Positions 44,524-55,234 of a stretch of 64,000 nucleotides of DNA are shown one piece after another. Source of the DNA: Rhinatrema bivittatum (taxonomy: Eukaryota > Chordata > Amphibia > Gymnophiona > Rhinatrematidae); contig NC_042615.1 of the NCBI RefSeq assembly GCF_901001135.1, positions 673,372,977-673,436,976 on the forward strand. Reading direction: 5' to 3'. The stretch's first letter is position 1, and the number at the start of each line of letters is the position of its first letter. The translations under genes and the position numbers were made by a program. The notes beneath the pieces are model-generated. The model ran no database searches. It had not been told where the DNA came from and worked only from the letters and a program-made list of their open reading frames with translations.

Positions 44524-45021
44524 TTTTTTTATTTTAAATCTTTTTTATTGGAATTGCGTTCAAATATACAACCATTCAACTGAGAAAATTTGTAAAGAAA
44601 CATTAAGCCCGAAGTGGACATATGACAGGCATTACACAACATTGCAAGAGTGTCATCAATCTCGAAACAGAATAGCATAAATGATTAGAAGCAACTGACC
44701 ACGTATACAGTTAAACCATATGTAGCAAATCCATATTTTTTCCCACCCTCTACCACCCTCCCTCCCCATGCAGCCCATGGGTATGATACCCAATGTATTA
44801 AAATAAGGAAGAAAGGAAGAAAGAGTTAAAATAGTACGTAAATTAACATTGAGGTAGCTGGGGCAGTACCGGAAACTGAGGTAAAATGAGTGCGACCCCA
44901 CTGAAATCTGGCTAGACACAGTGTTAAAAGGCGCAGGAGCCACCAGATCTCTGTTCCCCATGGGAAATCTAATAAAAGCAGGCATTGAGAAGAAATACCA
45001 GATAAGGAATTACGTTACACT
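44524..45021 (-). other. 3' UTR and A-rich tail of the L1-like element
   Basis: Lies after the ORF2 stop. On the coding strand it ends caataaaaaagatttaaaat and A-runs. A GGAGGGAGGG-type stretch (coding strand, near 44760) resembles the G-rich tract of L1 3' UTRs. Confidence 0.65.
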
Positions 45022-48000
45022 TTACCCACTCTGGTCCCGCCCAGTCTCATCAGAATGCTCATACCTATTGAAAGGTCCCCATATCTGAGCATATTCAGAT
45101 TTCTTTTTTTGAGATTGCAAGTTGGAGGTCATCTGTTCAAAGGTTGCCAACTTTATCATCTTGTTCAACCAATGTTGAAATTGTGGAACGTCACCCGATA
45201 TCCAGTTGGCCAAAATCACCTGTTTCGCTACCATCCCTGCCTTATGCACAAATAATGTCAAGGGGGCTGGGAGTTCGTTGGGAGTGGTTAGATCATCGCC
45301 AATCAGCCACAACTGTGGGAGGAGTTGGATATTACCACCCCAAACTGAGTTGCAAAAATCCGTAATTGAAGCCCAAAAGGCTTTGATCTTAACACACGAC
45401 CAAAAGCTATGTATATAGTCTCCCTTGCCCGTCCCACACTTCAAGCAGCGGGGGGAGTCGCTAATTCCAAACTTGTAAGCTTGCTCATTCGTGACATATA
45501 ATTGCCAGATAAATTTAAATTGCAATTCCCTTAGATTTACATTCTCCATAACCACTCTTATGTTCCTCAGATACCCTTTGACAATTTCCGGCGAGAGTTG
45601 TACCTCTTCGACTCCCTGCCATCTATCGCAGATCTCAACAAAAGTATTAGCATTGAACAGTTGTTTCATCACTTTTGAAAACAGAGTGCACGACATTTTC
45701 ATTTTTAAGTGGAAGCCCAATAAGCAACCCAATTGGGACCGCAGAGTGTGAACCAACCTATGCAAACCAGCTGTTAAGACATAGTGTCGGAGTTGCAAAA
45801 AAGCGAAAAAATCACGCTGGGGGAGGCCAAAAAGTGTTTGGAGTTCCTGAAAACTATGCACAGACTCAGAATGAGGCTGCAGTAATTGTACAATGTGGGT
45901 TAGGCCCCTAGAAGCCCATTGCTGAAAAACTGTGTGCCCTCTCCCTGGTAGAAAATGAGGGTTATGACATATGGGAACGTAGGCAGTATGTATAGAAGGA
46001 AGTCCTAGCCGTTTGCATAAGTGTGACCACGCTTGGCGACTCGTGCGCACCAGGAGAAAGTGTTTATAGTCCCCTGGGAGCTGTACAGTATCTAGTTGTA
46101 ATAATACCGCTGGAGAGATCCCATGAAAACTGGCTTGTAAAAAGGTCGTGGGGGAAAAATATTCAGTACCCAGTATCCAATCCCGGATATGACGCATCAT
46201 GCACAAGAGATTGTACCGTCTAAGGTCTGGGCTCGCTAAACCTCCCTCCTCTTTTGTACAGGAGAGGTACCTATAGGCCAATCGTGCTCTGTGGCCCCTC
46301 CATATAAAATTTCGGATTGCTTTGTTGACAGATGTTATGTCCCCATTGTTTAACCAGATTGGAAGCATTTGTAACAAGTACAACCATTTAGGAACTTCCA
46401 CCATTTTTAGTAATTGGATTCTCCCCGTCAGTGAGAGTGGAAGAGTCTGCCACTGGAGAAGCCAACTTTTCATTTTAGCTAGTACTGGTCCCACATTTGC
46501 CTTATAGATGGAACTTAATGAGATAGGGATCTGAATGCCAAGATACTTTATGGAGCCGTTTGCCCACTTTAATGGGAAGGTAGAACCCCAGTTTCGCTCA
46601 AGATTACCAGTGATATCAAGTGCTTCTGACTTATCAGTATTTATTTTAAGGCCTGAACATCTACCATACCTACGCTGCAAAGACAGGACTTTAGGCAAGG
46701 CAGATTGCGGATTGGTTAAAAATACTAAAATGTCATCAGCAAATGCTGCTGTTTTGAACGTTTGACCATGAATATGTAAGCCAGTGATCATCTGGTCTTC
46801 ATTCAGGTATCGAAGTAGAGGGTCAATAGCTAAAATATATAATAAAGGTGAGAGAGGGCACCCCTGTCTTACCCCTCTCCATGGTATAAAAGCATGTGAG
46901 AGCAAACCATTTGCAAAAATGTGGGAGGTCGGTTCAGTATACAGGAGGGATATGTAAGTTAAAATATCCCCTGTCAGCCCAAATCGTGAGAGAACTAAGA
47001 ATAAGTAATTCCAAGATACCCTATTGAATGCTTTCTCAGAATCAAAGCTGACAGCCATGGAGGGTACATCTTTGGATTGACAGTAAAACATAGCTGCCAG
47101 CAATTTGACAATGTGGGAGCTAGAGGAACGCCCCTTAACAAAGCCAACTTGGGAGTGAGAAATCAAATGTGGGAGAACCAAACTCAATCTAGCCGCCAGA
47201 ACGTTAGCTAACAGTTTTAAGTCACAGTTCAGTAAAGATATAGGTCTATAGGAAGCCGGCAGGCCCGGATCCTTGCCAGGTTTTGGAAGAACTGTGATGT
47301 AGGCTTTGTTGAAATCAGGTGGAAATTGGCGTGAGATCAATGCCTGACTATAGAAAGACTGCAAGATGTCAGCAGCCCCTTCTCCCAGGATTTTATAATA
47401 GTCGTAAGTGAACCCATCAGGCCCTGGTGCCTTCCCAGATTTGCTCTTTTTAATGGCTACAAGAATTTCTGCTTTCGTAATGGGGGCATTGAGTCTGGTC
47501 CGTTGGGTCTCCGTTAGGGATGGTAATTTCAAATTTTCAAAAAATGTATCTTCTTCCCCTGAATCTCCTAACCGATCTTCAGTATAAAGCTGCTCGTAAA
47601 ACGTGCGCAGGACCTCGCAAATCTCATCTCCTTTGGTCACCCATTTTTCGTTATTGGACTTAAGCTTTGCAATATATGATTTACTAAACCGGGTGCGTAC
47701 TAGATTCGCTAATACCTTCCCTGTTTTATTACCAAAGCGGAAAAAGGTATGTTCCTTAAATTGAAAAGCCTTCAGCGCCCTCTGTTGTAGATGGGCCTGC
47801 AGTGTGCTCAGTGTTTTGTGGTATTGAGCCCAATTGCTTGGAGAGGGGTCATGAATCATTGCCCGCTTATCAATTTGCAATTGCTGCGTCAAATCCATTA
47901 TGTTGGCAGTAAGTACTTTATCTCTATGTCTCAGGAAAGAAATAATCTCCCCCCTCATCACTACCTTTCCTGTTTGCCACAGTAATTCTGGGTTATCCCC

Positions 48001-48306
48001 GTGCTGTTTGTTATGCTCCATGAATTGTGCCCATTTTTCTATTAAAAAGTCTCTAAAACTTTTATCATCTTTAATATATGTGGGGAATTTCCAACATTGG
48101 CTTTTGGGTAATATGTCCTCCCAATTCAAATCGGCCCATATTAAAGCATGGTCGGACACCGCCGGAGCATCAATCCCAGTAGCTGCAATGAGTGGGAAAA
48201 AAGAGGAATCTCCCAAGATATAATCAATTCGGGAGAGGGTTCCATGTGCTTTAGACACGTGGGTATAGTCCTTTTCTTCAATATGGAGCACCCTCCAATA
48301 ATCCAT
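45022..48306 (-). CDS. L1-like ORF2, rest of endonuclease, RT and Cys domain (1094 codons)
   Basis: The frame continues ORF2 from SRIDYILGDSSF and VSDHALIWADL (last endonuclease motifs, His kept). The RT follows: ITVLPKPGKDPGLPASYRPI, QVGFVKGRSS, VSFDSEKAFNRVSW, VRQGCPLSPLLYILAIDPLL and AAFADDILVFL. The catalytic FADD is intact, while the usual AFDRV reads AFNRV. The C-terminus has CLKCGTGKGDYIHSFWSC, the L1 zinc-knuckle-like motif. There are 1094 codons without a stop. The Met at 48306 is internal; the true protein would begin upstream in another frame. The protein would nick DNA and copy the element RNA at the target. Confidence 0.88.
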   Translation of the reverse strand: MDYWRVLHIEEKDYTHVSKAHGTLSRIDYILGDSSFFPLIAATGIDAPAVSDHALIWADLNWEDILPKSQCWKFPTYIKDDKSFRDFLIEKWAQFMEHNKQHGDNPELLWQTGKVVMRGEIISFLRHRDKVLTANIMDLTQQLQIDKRAMIHDPSPSNWAQYHKTLSTLQAHLQQRALKAFQFKEHTFFRFGNKTGKVLANLVRTRFSKSYIAKLKSNNEKWVTKGDEICEVLRTFYEQLYTEDRLGDSGEEDTFFENLKLPSLTETQRTRLNAPITKAEILVAIKKSKSGKAPGPDGFTYDYYKILGEGAADILQSFYSQALISRQFPPDFNKAYITVLPKPGKDPGLPASYRPISLLNCDLKLLANVLAARLSLVLPHLISHSQVGFVKGRSSSSHIVKLLAAMFYCQSKDVPSMAVSFDSEKAFNRVSWNYLFLVLSRFGLTGDILTYISLLYTEPTSHIFANGLLSHAFIPWRGVRQGCPLSPLLYILAIDPLLRYLNEDQMITGLHIHGQTFKTAAFADDILVFLTNPQSALPKVLSLQRRYGRCSGLKINTDKSEALDITGNLERNWGSTFPLKWANGSIKYLGIQIPISLSSIYKANVGPVLAKMKSWLLQWQTLPLSLTGRIQLLKMVEVPKWLYLLQMLPIWLNNGDITSVNKAIRNFIWRGHRARLAYRYLSCTKEEGGLASPDLRRYNLLCMMRHIRDWILGTEYFSPTTFLQASFHGISPAVLLQLDTVQLPGDYKHFLLVRTSRQAWSHLCKRLGLPSIHTAYVPICHNPHFLPGRGHTVFQQWASRGLTHIVQLLQPHSESVHSFQELQTLFGLPQRDFFAFLQLRHYVLTAGLHRLVHTLRSQLGCLLGFHLKMKMSCTLFSKVMKQLFNANTFVEICDRWQGVEEVQLSPEIVKGYLRNIRVVMENVNLRELQFKFIWQLYVTNEQAYKFGISDSPRCLKCGTGKGDYIHSFWSCVKIKAFWASITDFCNSVWGGNIQLLPQLWLIGDDLTTPNELPAPLTLFVHKAGMVAKQVILANWISGDVPQFQHWLNKMIKLATFEQMTSNLQSQKKKSEYAQIWGPFNRYEHSDETGRDQSG

Positions 48307-48350
48307 AAAGTTTAAGTCTTTGCATAGTTGGGAAATTAAGGTGGGTTATT

Positions 48351-48838
48351 TTAACCTATTCGTGCACTAGGGAGTTTATCCAGAAGAGGGTCGTGAACAC
48401 TATTAAAATCTCCGACCAGAAATCGGCGTCCAGTACCATGGGTGTGAAACAAATTCGTAATTTTTCCAAAAAAATCTGGAGAAGGGGAGTTGGGGCCATA
48501 TATGTTCCCAATAGTGATATCTTTACCATTCAACTTCCCAGTTATCAGAATAAACCTTCCCTCAGGGTCTGTAAACTCCTGCGATACTTGGAAAGAGAGA
48601 TTTTTGTGTAACAAAATTGCTACACCCGCCTTCTTTCCCAAAGCAGCTGAGAAATAGCACAGGCCAACCCAGTCTCTTCTAAGCTTTTTAGATTCCAGCG
48701 CAGTCAAGTGCGTTTCTTGTAGGCATGCTATCTGTACTTTGGACCTTTTTAAAAATTGTAAAACTTTTGTTCTCTTAATCGGGTGGCCCAGGCCATTTAC
48801 ATTGAGGCTAGCAAGTTTTATATAATTCTTACCCAGAG
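48351..48838 (-). pseudogene. L1-like ORF2, N-terminal endonuclease part
   Basis: Opens after a stop near 48838 without an ATG in frame: NYIKLASLNVNGLGHPIKRT, VLQFLKRSKVQIACLQETHL, KAGVAILLHKNL, IGNIYGPN and FLVGDFN. These are the first apurinic-type endonuclease motifs. It hits a stop at 48351, one frame away from the rest of ORF2 at 48306. The missing start and the frame change make it a probable pseudogene. Confidence 0.8.
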
Positions 48839-50065
48839 CTTTTTAATGAGGGAAACCACATTGCAAAGAACCTGAAATTTGTGGGAGGAGCTCCCCAGCC
48901 AAAGCCCCTCATCCAACTAGATAGCCCCATTATTGAGAAGATTGCCATTAAATCAGGCCTCATCCTACCCTGTAACCCCTGAAGACATTTGTTTAAAAGG
49001 AAAATGTGCAAGTACCCAGAGCTGCATAAACCCTTCCTTCCCACCCACCCCCAACCCCCCATCCCCCCCGTCCCTCCCTATCATCCCCACCCCGTTCTCC
49101 GAGGTGCATTAGAATCACAATACAGCCCCTCAATAAGAGGAACCTCTGGGGGTGTACTACTGATGTGTCGTGTCCCTCCCCCCTCCACAATTCCCCAAAT
49201 TCCGCAGAACAATATAACCAATACCATGCAAACAATAATAACAGGAGAAACAAGCTGAACTTGCCACCCAGAGCCCATATGCGCCAAAAAGTATGCCTGC
49301 CGTTCACCCATGTAGGCAAATGGTGATCGCAAGGTCCGGCAGTCTCCGCTTGCCGCATCCCAAACCGGGAGGGAAGCGTGGTAAACTCCCGATGATGCCA
49401 CTGTCCCATGAAAAGAAAGAAAAAGAAAAAAAAAAAAAACTCAATAACTTCTTCTGCGCCTGTGGTGTAGCTGGGGGAATCTGCCAAATACACGCCGTAG
49501 GCCTCCGGCGGCTCCAGTTAGTTCATCGTGCACTGCTGCGGGGCGAATCGGCTCCAGAGATGACCCGCTCATGTCTCTCCCATAGAGGCCTGCATCTCTC
49601 CATCAGGGTGCAGAACATGAATCCAGCTGAGTCTGTAGCTGTCCGGAGAGACAGGTTCCGCCATTCTTGCTGCAGCTAGGTCACGTGTGTCACATGTCAC
49701 AACCGGAGTCCGGACGAAAAAAAAACATTGCCTCAGAGAGCTAGCAATAGTACTCCGAAAAAACATGGATGGTCAACCATCTGGCAGGTCCCTCCTTATG
49801 ATGCGTTCACCCAATACAGGCGCCAGTGCGGGTGGTAAATCCCTGGTAGATATAGACATAGTCTGACTGCCAGGTCCGGCCTTGCTTGATCTCCCACACG
49901 AAGACCCACCAGTATAGAAATACAAAAGCTTAGGACCTTGAAATTGTCTAGCAGGCATTGTGTGTATACGTCCCTGGTGGCGTTTCTCAGGCTCCTCAAA
50001 CTCGATTAATGCACGATGGAAACATGAAAACCGTATGTAAGAAAAAAACAAAGCACAAGTTCGAC
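48839..50065 (-). other. 1.2-kb spacer between ORF1 and ORF2 of the L1-like element
   Basis: Holds a CpG-rich part (49470-49700, with cacgtg), a T-run on the coding strand (49425-49440) and a G-rich tract (49030-49110). None of the open frames matches a known protein. L1 spacers are usually short, so this is long. Confidence 0.6.
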
Positions 50066-50992
50066 TCACAAAGACGTCATGAATTCTTTGGCTTGTTCTG
50101 CATTAGTAAAAACATGCTCCTTACCTCCGTGTTTAAATTTCAAAATAGCAGGAAACGCAAGTTGAAAACGGATGTTTTTATTAAAAAGATCCGTACATAT
50201 GGGGCTGAATAGCTTACGTTTTTGAGACAGGGAAGCAGAGAAGTCTTGGTACAGCCGCACTTCTGCATCCTTGTATTTCAAGACACGTTTTGCTCTGTAC
50301 GCTTGAAATATTTTCTGTTTCTGGGACCAATTTAACAACTTGGCTATTACTAGCCGAGGGTGTGGATCACCTTCTCTCCTTCTTCCAAGCCAGTGCGCTC
50401 GTTCGATGTGGAAATTGAGGCCTAGCTCAGGTAAGTCTAGGGCTTCGGGAAGCCATGTTTCCAAGAGAGACTCTAAATCGGTGTCCCCCTCCGATTCTGG
50501 AAGGCCAGAAATTCGGATGTTGTTTTGCCTTGCTCGATTTTCTAAATCATCAATCTTCTCTGTCTGTGCTGCCACCGTCGATTCTAATACTTGTATCCGG
50601 CTCTGCGTCGTGAGGGAAGTGTCCTCTAACTCAGAGACCCTGGTTTCGATTTCTGCCAACCACGGTGGGAGTTCTGTGAAGGAGTCCTTCAATTCTTTTA
50701 TCTGAGTAAAGAGGTTTGTGAACCGCCCGTCTAACGCAGCTACCACGGCATTAGTGACCGTGAGGGTGAGGTCTGGCTGTGTTATTGTAGCAGTCGGGGT
50801 AGTAGGTGGTGTCGGTTTGCTCGGGGCGTCCGTCATCTTGAGCGTTGCCGGGCCTGATTTTTCTTTCTCCTTCCTGCTTCCCTTTAAGGGCATGCTACTC
50901 GCACTTTTCAGCATAAACCGATCAATAGACATGAAGTGTTGGCATCCGATGCAAAATCGCGTTTTTAACGGAGGTTTTGAGGAGATGGTCAC
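50066..50992 (-). CDS. L1-like ORF1 protein (RNA-binding), open
   Basis: ORF1p coats the element RNA and forms trimers. The frame has 308 codons. Residues about 85-150 look like a coiled coil (LEDTSLTTQSRIQVLESTVA, EKIDDLENRARQ). NNIRISGLPE at 157-166 opens the RRM, with ESLLETWLPEALDL and FHIERAHWLG following. RLVIAKLLNWSQKQKIFQAY and the C-terminal domain (EVRLYQDFSASLSQKRKLFS) complete the L1 pattern. The first 33 residues hold CIGCQHF, absent from standard L1 ORF1; Met 34 (50893) or Met 53 (50836) could be the real start. The product ends EQAKEFMTSL. No break was seen. Confidence 0.85.
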   Translation of the reverse strand: MTISSKPPLKTRFCIGCQHFMSIDRFMLKSASSMPLKGSRKEKEKSGPATLKMTDAPSKPTPPTTPTATITQPDLTLTVTNAVVAALDGRFTNLFTQIKELKDSFTELPPWLAEIETRVSELEDTSLTTQSRIQVLESTVAAQTEKIDDLENRARQNNIRISGLPESEGDTDLESLLETWLPEALDLPELGLNFHIERAHWLGRRREGDPHPRLVIAKLLNWSQKQKIFQAYRAKRVLKYKDAEVRLYQDFSASLSQKRKLFSPICTDLFNKNIRFQLAFPAILKFKHGGKEHVFTNAEQAKEFMTSL

Positions 50993-52455
50993 TGATTGTA
51001 GAGGGGGGAGGCACGGAGCCGAAGCAGAAACGTCTGCCTAGCTACATCGCATCACGTGACCCCTTAGGGTTCAGTCTTATCCACTTTTTTATTTAATTTA
51101 TATATGTTTCTTTTATATCAACTTTTAGCTGCTTTGGATGCTGGCTATTGGCTTTATGCTGATGACACAGTTTTTTTTTATTCCTGTTAACTCAATGGAT
51201 AAAGTAGTGGGAAAAATCAATCATTGTTTAACTTGCTTTATGAAATGTTTATTCGATAATAAACTGATGCGAAATGTAAACAAAATTGAGATTTTATTCT
51301 TCTCCAAATATGGTTTTATGAGCCACACTGCTTCTATAAACTTTGATTGGTTGGATATTAAGGTTTCTCAACAAGTTAATTTAAGTATTAGTTTGGATTC
51401 AATCTTGTCTTTTAAATTGCACATTAAAAATGTGGTTTGTTCTTGCTTTTTTAAATGTCGGTTGCTAAAAGTTCTCAAGCCTTACTTGAACAAAGGAGAA
51501 TACATACTGTAGTGCATGCCTTAGTAGTCTCTATGATTGATTACTGTTATTCAATACATATATTGGTTTGTCCCAGGCATCTTTAAGAATGCTCTAGCTT
51601 ATTCAAAATGCTGCCGTTTGTTTAATTACAGGTTGAAGTATTTATGAACATGTCTTTCCTGTGCTGGAACATCTGCATTGGCTTCCTATAATTTGGAGAG
51701 TGAAATTTAAAATTATTCTGCTTGTTTTTAAGTGTATTCATGATCTACCTCCAGCACATTTTAACTCCCTTCAGAAAATGTATTAGCCTGTGAGAAACCT
51801 GCGATCCATTTTTCAAATGCTTTTGGAAGTCCCTTCAGTATGTCAAGTAAGAGTTTGTGAATCTAGAGCCAGGCTCTTTTATGTGTCTGGTCCATCTCTT
51901 TGAAATTAATTATCTTTGGAACTAAAAACGGAGAACTTTTTGGTACGATTCAGGGATTTGTTGAAGACCTATCTTTTTAAGCAGGCTTTTATCATCATAT
52001 TGACCCCTTGCTTTTTTTTGAAGTGACCTTTTTTATTTATGTGATTGATGTCATAGTTTTTAAAACTCCTGACCTTGAAACTTCTAACATCTAGTTGACT
52101 CCTTGCTCCTTTTAGTCCTGGCCTATTACATATGTTTTTAAATGATTATGGATGTATTTTGGAACATTCAGACTGAAGCAACACATGATATATATAGTGA
52201 GCATTGTTTTGTTGTAACCAGAGAAGTTATGTTTATTTTGTCTTCATATTTTTTTAAGTTTTTAATTTATTTGGATGTTGTTTTTTTAGTGATATAAGTA
52301 TAGGATTTTTATTGTGTGGTTCAAAATTGTATTAATATTTTATTATGATGATTTTATTAATTTATTATTTTATTGAATATATTATATATGCTTTGTTGTA
52401 ACTCACCTAGTATTTTAGATAGGCAGGATATACATTTTATAAATAAATAAATAAT

Positions 52456-52799
52456 ATTATAATAGTACCTAAGCTGACCCCAATGTCAGCCATTGTGCTA
52501 CTATTTCAGTGATTTGGGCTGATGTTTATAATACCAATGAATCAGGATAAGTTTATTTTACTAACTCCCTATATTTTCTACTATTCTATATTATTGAGTT
52601 AGATATTGGTAGGCTGGTTTTGTGCTCATAACTTCTAGCAGTGAATCCATTTAGCAAAAAGCTGATTCACTATAATACTAAAGTGCCTACATTCCTGTGA
52701 TGTCGTGTGGGTTCCACTTTCTAGATCCTTGGGTACTGCTGCCTTGACTGAGACAAGTAAATAAAAGGTTAGAGGCATACCCATGCTTTCAACTAACTG

Positions 52800-52830
<31 letters not shown>

Positions 52831-54144
52831 GGAAGGGGGTGCTTAGGCCTCAGGCATATCGGTTATACCTCTGCAGTTATGCTATTGGCCTGAACAGGTT
52901 TCTCAAATCATTCACAGCTGCTAGACTTTTAATATCCAATTCCTCTAATATCATAATTCATCTGAATCAGATGCTGACCCTGGATCCTATGATTATCCCC
53001 CACTCCTGCTGCTGCCATCCTCTACTGAGTCTGCCACATTCTACCCCTCCATCATACCAGCTGTGGAAATGGAAATAGGTGGATGCTATTCCAGTTTCTC
53101 ATTCAGCCCATCTCTGTTTTCTTCTTCTTGATCATAGCCAGGGGACTTATGCTGCTTATCCTATGGCTATGCTCTCCAGTGCTGCTAGTACTGTAGTGTC
53201 CACAGATCTTTCTGCAATAGCCTTTCTCTTAGTAGGTTTCTGTCCAATAACATACCTTCATGTACCTCTTTATGCCATTCACTTGATGGACTTTATTAAG
53301 AAATAGCTTATTACCAGTGGGTAGGGTTTGTAATAGTCTACACACAGTAGAGTGAATTCAGAGATTGTCACATTTGTCAGAAGCAGTAGTATCCTGCTGT
53401 CTAATGTATTCACTATCTTAGACTCTGTCTGCAGCTGTGTGCCACACACAACAATGTCCCCTTCTGACAGAGCAAGCTGTCAGTTCAAAGCATATGCTGA
53501 AAACGCAGAAAATTTACAGCAGTTTCTTCTTAATAATAGTAATCCTGAATTGCACAGTGCACACTAAGCAGCAGCACAGCAGTGTCATGAACCACTAACT
53601 GACAGCACAATTAGTTGTATCAGTTCTTTTTCAAAACTTTTCCTGGAGCTCTCAGCATTCAAGCAAAAAGCTTCAGAAGCTGTGTGTTGACTCTGTAATC
53701 AATCACACAAGTGAGTGAAAATGGTATTTATTCAAGCTTAACTATGAGTTTTATTTCAATGAAACAAATGAAAGAAAGAGTCAAACAAGGAGAGTCTGGC
53801 TAAGAACTACTTGCAAGTGATTGGTCGTCCTTCTTGCCCTATCCTCTACTGGCTGCCTGAGGCTTAGGTCGAAAAAAAATCTGCATTGCTTGATGCTTTC
53901 CCCATAGACTTTAATGGCAATAAAATAAATGAACATGTAAAAAATATTTCGTTGGCATTATTTCATTTTGTTGCCAATGAAATAAAATTAGATTTTTTTT
54001 TTCATTTCCTCTCAAAATCAATGTACATATCTTTTCTAATCCTTTCTTAGCTCTTTTATAAGTTCTTGCCTTAGGTGGGATAATATGCCCCATCACAATA
54101 ACATACCCACATGTTATATTGGAGAATATAGTATACCACAGATA
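52456..54144. other. Intron, nothing recognised except a GT repeat
   Basis: No gene or transposon was identified. Several short open frames in 52806-53567 have no motif. Confidence 0.45.
52803..52831. repeat. (GT)14 microsatellite
   Basis: Uninterrupted tg repeat. Confidence 0.95.
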
Positions 54145-54726
54145 GGGTCCGATGCAAAAAAAAAAAAAAAGTGCGGAAAGCTGGGGCTGAAAAGTCAGCA
54201 CCCACTTTCTTAATGGTGCCCGCAAAGGGGGGCACCATGCTATATTATAATTAGGGGGTCGAGTTAGCAAGGAGGCGCTAATGCGACCCCGCGGTTACCA
54301 GCGGTCTGCCGATAAACTCTGCGTCGATCTTCTTAATGCGGCCGGCCATGTTTTTTTTTTCTTTTTTTTACTTTTAAAAGAAGTACAGAAAAGCAGTTTT
54401 TTCTGTACTTTTTTTCAATGCGCTCAGTTTTCTTTTCAATGCGCTCAGCTACTAACGCCTGCTCCAGGCAGGCATTAATAGCTGAGCGATAAATGTGTGT
54501 CTGAGACGCACATTTATTTTTTTGCATTTGGAGTGAATGAGTAATAGCCTCATTCACATGCATTTGCATGTGATGAGCGCTATCCCATTCACTCTGTGTG
54601 GGACGCGCGTTAAATAGTTGCTAATCCCCTTATTGCATTAGGGGGTGGATTAGCGCCTATTTAAGCTGCTTCTGACCGCAGGTTATACAGTGTGCTTGGC
54701 TGAGTGCACTGTAATGCATCGGCCCC
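54145..54726. mobile_element. Miniature element (gatgca...tgcatcggcccc ends)
   Basis: Starts gggtccgatgcaaaa and ends taatgcatcggcccc. The bases ata lie on both outer sides, possibly a 3-bp duplication. It shares internal words with 19187-19732 and ends with 16024-16412. Confidence 0.65.
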
Positions 54727-55234
54727 ATACTTTGCAAACTTTGGTAGAATTCAGGGTCAGAAAATCTCTAGTGTACTCTATGCAGTAAAAGCATGTTTTA
54801 AGGAGTCAGTTGTATTAAAAAATAACTGCATTGGTGAGCGAATACACACTTTGTAGAACATTTCTTTGCCACTTGCAGGATAAAGAAACGGAGATCAGAG
54901 AAAGAGGGTATACCCATTATTTCCTAGCAAACATAAGAATAAGAAAGCTTGTTGCAAGACTTAAATTGTACTTCTTTCACAAAACAGAACACAACTCTTT
55001 CATTCTCACATTATTCAGCAGGACTGTATCTCAAGTATGGTGATTACACATACACTCACATTAGAAAGTGTACCTTTATATATTTATATATTTACTTCAA
55101 TATTTCTCCCATAAAACCAGAAATACCCAGAACCTGCTACAGTACAACATTCATAATTACATACAAATATAAGCTGAAAGACAAGTCCCCTCATCAATGC
55201 AATGACCAATTTTAATTCTTGATCATTCTACCCC
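54727..55234. other. Intron, nothing recognised
   Basis: No feature supported. Confidence 0.4.

Larger units (their letters stand above)
44524..51061 (-). mobile_element. L1/Tx1-like LINE, nearly full length, with target duplications
   Basis: The element lies on the minus strand: its A-rich 3' end is the T-run after 44523, and its 5' end is at 51061. The 17-bp duplication ccttagggttcagtctt occurs at 44507-44523 and 51062-51078. ORF1 (50066-50992) is open. ORF2 runs from about 48838 to 45022 with one frame change. A 1.2-kb spacer separates the ORFs. The good state of both ORFs makes this one of the youngest insertions here. Confidence 0.9.
44040..52455 (+). mobile_element. Old L2 LINE split by an L1-like insertion
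   Basis: The left part (44040-44523) reads ISDFPFIDKVLENAV, then DISATFDTLDLDILLGQLK; the right part (51079-52455) resumes at GSVLSTFLFNLYMFLL, WLYADDTVFF and SMIDYCYS, ending ttataaataaataaataat. Stops are many. The word ccttagggttcagtctt is duplicated at the split, so the two halves are one older element. Confidence 0.8.

Noticed and set aside
45055..48223. Several + strand frames of 60-107 codons
   Set aside because: All are antisense shadows of the L1-like ORF2.
48993..49679. Frames of 106-166 codons in the L1-like spacer
   Set aside because: They depend on T-runs and C-runs and show no known motif; kept only as spacer content.
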